DNA of 64,000 nucleotides. It comes from Pycnopodia helianthoides (lineage: Eukaryota > Echinodermata > Asteroidea > Forcipulatida > Asteriidae). The translations under genes and the position numbers were made by a program. Under the pieces are notes generated by a model that was not told where the DNA came from, ran no database searches, and saw only the letters and a program-made list of their open reading frames with translations. The DNA lies in the NCBI GenBank assembly GCA_032158295.1, contig CM063244.1:7562597-7626596 (forward strand), in the 5' to 3' direction. Position 1 is the stretch's first letter, and each line of letters starts with the position of its first letter. Of the stretch, positions 56,790-64,000 are shown piece after piece.

Positions 56790-57075
56790 GACCATACGTG
56801 CCGCAAGCAGCTTGCACCAAGATACCCATAGCAGCTGCAAACGGGCCGCTAGGTTTGACCTACTTTCACTCAACCAAAAAGGTCAACGTAAAGGTTGCGT
56901 CTTGAATGGTATACATGTAGGCCTACCTCCCAATATTTTCGGTGTTATGGAATATCTACATTTCTAGAACAATGCAACGTTTTTGTTCTGAATTTTTGTC
57001 TATTATATATTTTTACTTAATGAATTTGAACATATAAAGAAAATCAATATTATTAGCCATGTCTGGGCATATGGT
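56790..57075. repeat. Dispersed repeat family L, copy 2
   Basis: agcagctgcaaacgggccgc, gtttgacctactttcac and catgtctgggcatatgg match 53145-53400. Confidence 0.6.
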
Positions 57076-57539
57076 GATGATTATATAGAAATTAATGGTT
57101 TAAAGCACCAGAATATTAAGTCGTGACAGGAACAGGATATATTTGAAGGGACCAGTCTAATTCTTTTACAGGTGCCAGAGTGACCATCGTAAAAAAACAT
57201 GAAACGGATGTACACGGGGACCAGATTGGAGATGGGGGGATGGAGGAGTGGGGAAAAGGTGGGGGATGGGGGATTGGGCAGGACGATGTGGGATTTGGCA
57301 GGACGATATGCAGTAAGGCTAGGGTGTCAGAATTAAAACTGAAATTTAAGATCCAAATTGAAAACAGCCGGACGACAGACACAGCTCTGGTTTAGTAGAG
57401 AAGCTCTGTGGGTATTTAGATACCAGACTACATGTATATGAGCATTATTTACAAACTGCAGAGCTGCCAACTCTTCTTGATTCTGAAGAAAGTTCCTTGA
57501 AAAAAAACATAATTTTTCCATCCGATGAACAAATTTGAA

Positions 57540-57700
57540 AATCTCCCCGATGATGGAAACTTTTCCCCTATTTATATGTTGAATGTAATTCTAAAGATCT
57601 TCCTGAATGCTGTACAAATCTCCGTGAGTGTAAGGTGCAAATGTTGGCAGCTCTGGAACTGTAGTGTTACATACAGTAACCTTTGCATGATGCACTGATG
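57540..57700. repeat. Dispersed repeat family G, copy 2
   Basis: gatggaaacttttcccctat and gtgcaaatgttggcagctct match 18880-19085. Confidence 0.55.
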
Positions 57701-57704
57701 TGTG

Positions 57705-59655
57705 TGACTCAAAGTTGTGGTACAATTGTCAGTTGAAACTACTGTGAAGACAAACTGCACCTCCCTCGATTGACCGTCAATTTTGAGGACGCTTTCAATG
57801 GCTAATTTCCTTGCATCACATTAGCACTTTGCACTAATGATGTCACTTTTGGCTCAAAATACCTGTATGTCAGACAAACGTCTACCAACTACGTGTACAT
57901 TTAGCCCTCACGCAATCACTGCATCAGACGCCAAACTGCATTAGTACAGTTACAGTCAGTACACGCAGGTAGATATAAAGCTTGGACACAGTCTAGATAC
58001 GTACAGCAGTGAATTTTGACATGTGTCTGAGATCCAGGTACTGAGCTTCTATGCTTAGGATTGAATGTAGTTGCTGAGTGCTACAAATTGTCTTACAGTT
58101 TTGTCTTATTCTGACTGTCTGTTTGTTGTTTTCTTGTAGCAGTGCCCAATAGTAGCAACAATAGCAAAACCAGTTTGTTTTACTTGTTTTGCATCACATA
58201 AAGTCAGTTCATTTGTGGTCAAAATACTGCAAAATGTCGGTACAATATAATGTACTGTACAGTATCAGGCCTGATACAGCACGAAACAAAGTTCGTTCTG
58301 GTACCTGTGTGGGCAGGGTGATTTTTTCTTTAGTAAAGGGGCAGCTCAGTGAGGGAAATTTCAATTTATACCCGAACGTTTCTAGTGGCATCTGGGCATT
58401 GTTCAGGGGCATGGAGGCAATTCTTTGTGATGATATCAGGCTTGCACAGTTTGTGTGTGAGTTTGTAGTGACATTCAAACCGAGGACTTACAATAAAGGT
58501 CCACGTTTGCTATCACAAAGGAAAACAATGGGGTCCACGTTTGTCAGTACAAAGAGTTGAACAAAGGAGGGTCCGTGATTGGAGGTCCTTACACACTTGG
58601 GTGTACATGTGTCCACATCCAAGTGTACTTGTGTACAATTATAATTAGAAGCTGCCATACCCCATGTTTGTAGCCTGTTTAAAACCTAAGGTAGGCACTC
58701 CAACTGACTTGTATGCTAGATTGTACTGTACGGTATACTATGCTTTTTCTGCAGGTCACTTTGCAATCTTGCCTTATTTGTGCAGTTTGGACACTCATAA
58801 AAGGTTAAACTGATATTTGTTTTGGAGAGATCGGCTGCACCTGTTAAACCAATTATGTGTGCAAACATACTGTAAACCACTGGTGAGATGTTCTGAATAA
58901 AGCCCGATTTGCCCGATAATCAATTTTTACTGCTGTTGGCTGAAAAGTCTGCTGAGAAAAAAGGGCCTTGCAGGTCAGCTGTCTCAAGGTGAAAAACAAA
59001 ATCCTTGTTTTAGTGCTTAGTAAACTTCATATGTCTGGGGCATGTGGCTGTTTTTTTTATTTATTATTTTTTACCCCCCCCCCCCAGCTTAATTCTTTTT
59101 AAAGGAAATATTTTGATGCCCTCTTTCTCAGTTTACAGCTACTTTGGCTTCCCTGTGTGTACACGATCATTTTCTTCATTTGTTTTAGGGGCTAAACAGT
59201 TTTTCCTTGTTTAAATGCAAAACCTCAAAGATTACCTATCTACAAGAACATTTCAAGGGGCACCACGGCAATGATCAGGGGACATGGAGGCAGTTGCCTC
59301 TAAGGGAATTGCCTCTGTTGCCGCTGTGAAGTACGATACATCTACATTGTATGTAGTAGACCTGATCAATATGTGTTGTAGTGCACTTAATGTTTAAGAA
59401 GCTACTGCCATGTCTATAGTACAGAGGGGATGCCTGCTGTGCAACAAACAAACATTGTTATTTGCTCTCTGTAAGGAGCAAAAAACCAAAGAACCTTTAT
59501 CAGTTATCCATCATAAAAATACGGCAATTTGATTCATCTGATTTATTGAATGTTGTTATTTAACGCGCTTTGAGGCCGTGCATAAAGACTTTTATTTGTA
59601 GGCTTTTGGTTTTCATTATTGTTATTTCTACCTCTCTGTTCATGGTCTATGGTTC
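57705..59655. other. Intergenic DNA, no gene supported
   Basis: The longest frame (58189-58560, 123 codons) contains tracts similar to family K and lacks a recognised domain. 59040-59090 holds a T/C simple-sequence run. Confidence 0.45.
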
Positions 59656-59850
59656 TATCTAATGAGCCAGCAGGCCTGATACTTCACGAAGGCAACGGAG
59701 GCAATTGCCTCGATGCCCCCTGGTCATTGCCTTGGTGCCCTTGAAATGCTCCAATAGAAATTTACAATTTCCTTATAGGGTGCCCTTTACCGAGGAGAGA
59801 ATGCCTTGGTGCCCTTTCCCTTTCTAGAACGAAGCATACAGGCCTGAGCT
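59655..59850. repeat. Dispersed repeat family K, copy 2
   Basis: gcctgatacttcacgaaggc, ggtcattgccttggtgccc and gaacgaagcatacaggcctg; see 52105-52270. Confidence 0.65.
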
Positions 59851-61690
59851 AGCTAGTCATGTCCTTCTCTGGAAGCCTGATGCTCCTCATCGTTGTCCCG
59901 TACTAAACTTCATATTATATTTTTGAAAGACACATTAAATTAGTTAGACATTGTACCGTGTGCATTTTTGGAAAAAAGAAAAAATGTGTGCAGGCTTTGC
60001 ACTAAAGATTTTGTTAAGTAACCCACCAGAAGTTTTAGGAGCCCAGATTTTAAACATTGTCATAAATGTATCTTTCTAATGTACTATTTATGTGATGTAT
60101 AATGGTAACGAACACAACCAGTTAATGGTCAAATGAGTTTACATTTACACACTCAAAATTAAATTTACACATTTTTAAAGTTAACTATTCCCATAATGAA
60201 AAGGAAGAAATATGAGCATTATAACAAACTATGTAGTCGCACAGTGTTAAGTAGCCCACAGGGCAAGTTGAGAAGTGGTGTTCACTAGCCCACAGCACTT
60301 TTCACAAGGCAATGTGAGTTTGCTGGACTAGTGTTAAGGGTGAGCCTGTAGTGCATTGGTTAAAACATAAATAGTATGTTTGCAGCTGCAGTTGTTGTGT
60401 TGGTGTGAGCATTGCCCACAGCCGTCATGTCACATACACTGAAACACACTACTTGTACACGTAGTTGTAAATCAGTCATAAATCATTTTAGATCGAAAGT
60501 TATTATTATTAGAAATTTTGCTATTATGATAACAAGTTCCTGACACACATTTTCCCCATGGGTGAACCAACTTATTTATTTGTTTTTCTTTGTAGCGGAG
60601 CACCCAGGCATGGCTAAATGCTTGCTTCTGTGTACATACATGTGTACATTACAAGTCAACCCATTGAGAGCCTGTTGTTGCATTGTTATCTACTAACATG
60701 TAATCTGAATTTCAAGCTTAGAGGGTGTCTGAGTTTGTGCCCTGAGTTTTGTGACACTTTGGTGGCATGCACTCGAGAAATAGGCGCACTTTTAAGCACT
60801 TTTGATTCAACGCAACGCAACGGTGGGTGGCGTGACGGCCCCTGGTGGGGTCCAGGGGCGAAGCCCTCTTATTAAGCATTGAGTTTTGGTGTTTTGGGGG
60901 TGAAACATCAAGCCTCTGTATGCCTAAAAACAGAGAAATAGACGCACTTTTTAAGCATTTTTTTTATTCATATCGATCTTTTAATTTTACTGGAAACATT
61001 TCTGTAACATCAGCTGACTCAAATGAATTTTTACTCCCACAAATCAACTAGACCGCGACGCATTCGAACGTAACCTTGAATAAGTAGGCGGCAATAAACC
61101 CACGTCCTACCAATAATCCTTTATTTTGCGTAAGTGGCATCACACAATAATCGTCTATACCAGACTACTGTACTGTTTAAAAATGAAATAAAAAGTAACT
61201 TGGCCATGAATTTGAAAATTTGATATGGTCCTTGTGCTTATTATAGTGTAATTATGAAACTATAACTAACGTTGACTCGAAACTTGGGGAAAATGTTGAT
61301 GTCAATGATAACGTGCAAAAGCCCAGCGAAAGTATTAAAGCATCGTCGCTGTTGTACAATGTAGTAATACATTATGGTGCATATAAAGCATTGTACATTA
61401 ACAGTCTGCACCATACAGAGAAACATCGTCGCCGTTGTATAGTGCGATTAGTGCGTAAAGCATTGTACGAGCCGCTCTCGGGTGGTCCATGACCAGTGAG
61501 TAAATGCCCAAGCGGTTTTGGGTGGTACAGTGACTTCATGTATGGGTTAAACATACCTGACAGTAGACTTTTTAAGTCCTCTTGCTTGCAACTTGAGGAG
61601 TTACAAGAGTTAAGAACTAATAGTCTGGACTGGAGATAGCACACTAAAGTGCCTTATATGAGATACAAGTTTTTAAAAACCTAGGGGGTT
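59850..61690. other. Intergenic DNA, no gene seen
   Basis: 60770-60960 contains a repeated string (gagaaatagrcgcactttttaagca at about 60774 and 60933) around ggtccaggggcgaagccc, probably one dispersed element. Confidence 0.4.
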
Positions 61691-61800
61691 GGGGGACATT
61701 TGATAAAGTGTCCCCCACCCTTCAAAAAGTGTGGGGGACATGTCCCCCTATCCCCCCCCCCAGGATTGACGCCCATGCCCCCACCCCCCCCCCGAAAAAA
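61683..61800. repeat. G/C-run-rich self-complementary block
   Basis: Alternating ggggacat and gtccccc strings (61690-61755) allow local pairing, followed by two C runs (61752-61761 and 61782-61794). Confidence 0.6.
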
Positions 61801-63318
61801 ACTTCTTGGGTGGTGTGGGTTCACCATGCCTCCATATCGAGCACCAAATGTCTTATGTTTGCTCTCTGAAGCAATAAAATAAAAAAACAGCGATGTCAAC
61901 TTCAGCAGGGCTTCTCCCCCATGCACGAGTTTCTTGCCCATAAGCGCAAATCGCTGGTCGATACGTGTGAATTTCGGACTAATGCAAATTGCATGCCACT
62001 TCGCAAAAACAAAAACGAGTACAAATTTATTTAGATTCAAGACCAAATTCACAAAAATCATAAAACAAAATACTCCAGGTCGCACAGCTTTACTTCGTGG
62101 AAAAGTCATGGTTTCATTGTGACAATGATAGTCTTCTTCTAAAAAAAGAACTATTCATGGAATCCTTAAAATTAATCTCACGAGTGAGCATGAAAACATT
62201 TTCAGAATTCCCCTCGGGAAATGGTTTAGAATAATTCTTGTTTGTTGTTATTGTTTTGTATTAGTTTGCAATTTGTGCGTGATACATGTATGCACAACCC
62301 TAGTGTTGAGACTAGACCATTAAACTTGTGTCATTTCATGAGCCACTCACTATGTATATTTCATTGTTGGCAGAGCACGTATATTTAGTGATTCATAAAA
62401 TTCTCAAAAGTTATTGTACCTATTAAGTGATGTTTGTGCTCTTTGTATGATGTGGAAAATAAGAAGTAACTATGAATAGTAAATCTATTGTTCTGGCTTT
62501 CCAAATTGTTATCAATAAGCTTTTGTCATACTGTGGCTGCATGTGGCTGCATGTGGCTGCATGTGGCTGCATGTGGCTGCATGTGGCTACATGTGGCTGC
62601 ATGTCCATGTGTGGCAAGACAAATGGTTTCATTTCGAGGGTGGCAGGTTTCGTTTTTAATGAGTCATTGATTTAATTTTGGACTAGAGCTCGGTTTTGTC
62701 AGTGGTGCTGCTGTAGTCTGTGAACTTCTCAAAATGAACACGAATTCTACCTGTATGTGCTGGGAAACGTGTCAAACTCAAATGAATGCAATCTACAAAC
62801 TTCAAATATTGTTTAAGCAAAAAAAGTAAAACAAACATTAGTGCTTAATTATTAACTGTTTATCATCCTTTTCTGCAGTTGTCTAACCATGGAGGTAGAA
62901 AGTATCTCCATGATCTAACATAGGGTCATTGCACTTGTGCATTGTATTTGGACCGTACCACTATACCATAGGTAACATAGTATTACGTATGAAAGATCTA
63001 TATTTCACTCTCTTTATTATTTTTAGCGGGTATTAAAAATAACATAAAATAAAGAAATTAAATTAGTAGGAAGTGGGTTAGCGTAAGTCATAATTATTAA
63101 TGTAATTTTAACCAATAAGCGAAAATGTAAACTGGTTTGCCACTAGAAGGTGCTCTATGGATTGTGGAGCAGTACACTACTGTAAATATCTAATGGTACA
63201 ATCCAAATGCCTGCACTTGGCGTATTTTTTCACTCTTTTGAGAAAAATATTGAAGTTAATTTTGTTTGCAGCCAACGATTATAAATTCTCAAGCACATGA
63301 TAAGACAAGTTCGTGTAA
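61800..63318. other. Intergenic AT-rich DNA, no gene seen
   Basis: Apart from the 10-bp repeat at 62532 and a ccatggaggtag arm at 62887, nothing is recognised. Confidence 0.45.
62532..62603. repeat. 10-bp repeat (gtggctgcat), 7 units
   Basis: Seven consecutive units with one substitution (gtggctacat). Confidence 0.93.
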
Positions 63319-64000
63319 ATTATCTCGAGTTGGCTGAGTTGTTTTGAGTTATCTCGAGTTATCTCGAGTTGTCTTGAGTTGTCTTGAGTTGTCTTGAGTT
63401 GTCTTGAGTTGTCTTGAGTTGTCTTGGGTTGGCCGAGTTGTCTTGAGCTGTCTTGAGTTGGCCGAGTTGTCTTGAGCTGTCTTGAGTTGTATGGAGTTGT
63501 ACTGAGTTATCTTGGGTTGGCCGAGTTGTTTTGAGTTGGCCGAGTTGTCTTGAGTTGGCCGAGTTGTCTTGAGTTGGCCGAGTTGTCTTGAGTTGTCTTG
63601 GGTTGGCCGAGTTGTTTTGAGTTGTCTTGAGCTGTCTTGAGTTGGCCGAGTTGTCTTGAGTTGGCCGAGTTGTCTTGAGTTGGCCGAGTTGTCTTGAGTT
63701 GGCCGAGTTGTCTTGAGTTGGCCGAGTTGTCTTGAGTTGGCCGAGTTGTCTTGAGTTGGCCGAGTTGTCTTGAGTTGGCCGAGTTGTCTTGAGTTAGCCG
63801 AGTTGTCTTGAGTTGGCCGAGTTGTCTTGAGTTGTCTTGAGTTGTCTTGAGTTGTCTTGAGTTAGCCGAGTTGTTTTGAGTTGGCCGAGTTGTCTTGAGT
63901 TGGCCGAGTTGTCTTGAGTTAGCCGAGTTGTCTTGAGTTGGCCGAGTTGTCTTGAGTTGTCTTGAGTTGTCTTGAGTTGTCTTGAGTTAGCCGAGTTGTT
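63318..64000. repeat. 10/19-bp minisatellite (gagttgtctt, gagttggcc) running off the right edge
   Basis: It begins with gagttatctc variants, becomes runs of gagttgtctt, then alternates gagttggcc and gagttgtctt to make a 19-bp unit. The array continues past the window, so its full length is unknown. Confidence 0.95.

Noticed and set aside
58189..58560. 123-codon open frame as a gene
   Set aside because: No domain or splice context; parts resemble the dispersed family K.
1..64000. CRISPR arrays, prokaryotic operons or phage genes
   Set aside because: All tandem repeats lack unique spacers, and introns and SINEs show the DNA is nuclear eukaryotic.

Overview
The window is eukaryotic nuclear DNA. 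It has split genes with GT-AG introns, many short dispersed repeats, tRNA-derived SINEs, foldback MITEs, LINE 3' ends and minisatellites, and no bacterial operon structure. Three metazoan protein families, abundant acatgtacatgta-type strings, and a dispersed repeat that I associate from memory with sea-star assemblies point to an echinoderm, possibly an asteroid. The phylum is a moderate-confidence inference and the class a weak one. Most short open frames here are chance or repeat-derived and are left out. LAYOUT. 1-5.8 kb is repeat-rich intergenic DNA: a piggyBac-like MITE, a tandem segmental duplication split by a young inverted-repeat element, LINE and SINE fragments, and a Helitron-like end. 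5.9-20.4 kb (+) is gene 1, seven coding exons for about 961 residues: an N-terminal PDZ domain, a Roc-like GTPase fold without nucleotide-binding motifs, a COR domain and a C-terminal Death domain. Its introns hold a 1.6-kb array of a 28-bp repeat, a 12-bp repeat array, several MITEs and SINEs and a LINE end. 20.5-34 kb is intergenic and dominated by repeats. 34.1-41.6 kb (-) is gene 2, nine coding exons for about 793 residues: a harmonin/whirlin-type protein with a harmonin homology domain, two PDZ domains, a long polar tail and a C-terminal PDZ ligand. A likely 5' untranslated exon and CCAAT-box promoter lie near 44.4-44.6 kb. 45.3-48.5 kb (+) is gene 3, five exons for a probably secreted protein: a VWC-like cysteine module, then two farnesoic-acid-O-methyltransferase (FAMeT) type domains. 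48.7-64 kb has no gene I can support, only degenerate tandem repeats, dispersed repeat families and a minisatellite running off the right edge. HOW THE GENES RELATE. Nothing suggests one pathway. Gene 1 looks like a death-fold signalling scaffold, gene 2 like a PDZ scaffold of the Usher/stereocilia type, and gene 3 like an extracellular recognition or matrix protein. Genes 2 and 3 are divergent. Both conserved scaffold genes carry exactly one frame break, each repaired by one extra base in a short C run, and gene 3 may carry a third near its start. Consensus errors are therefore more likely than pseudogenes. THE MOST NOTEWORTHY POINTS are the PDZ-pseudoRoc-COR-Death architecture and two independent tandem duplications that copied exon/intron boundaries: a 192-bp unit in gene 3 that leaves a decoy exon, and a 64-67-bp unit in gene 2 that repeats a 5' splice site six times.
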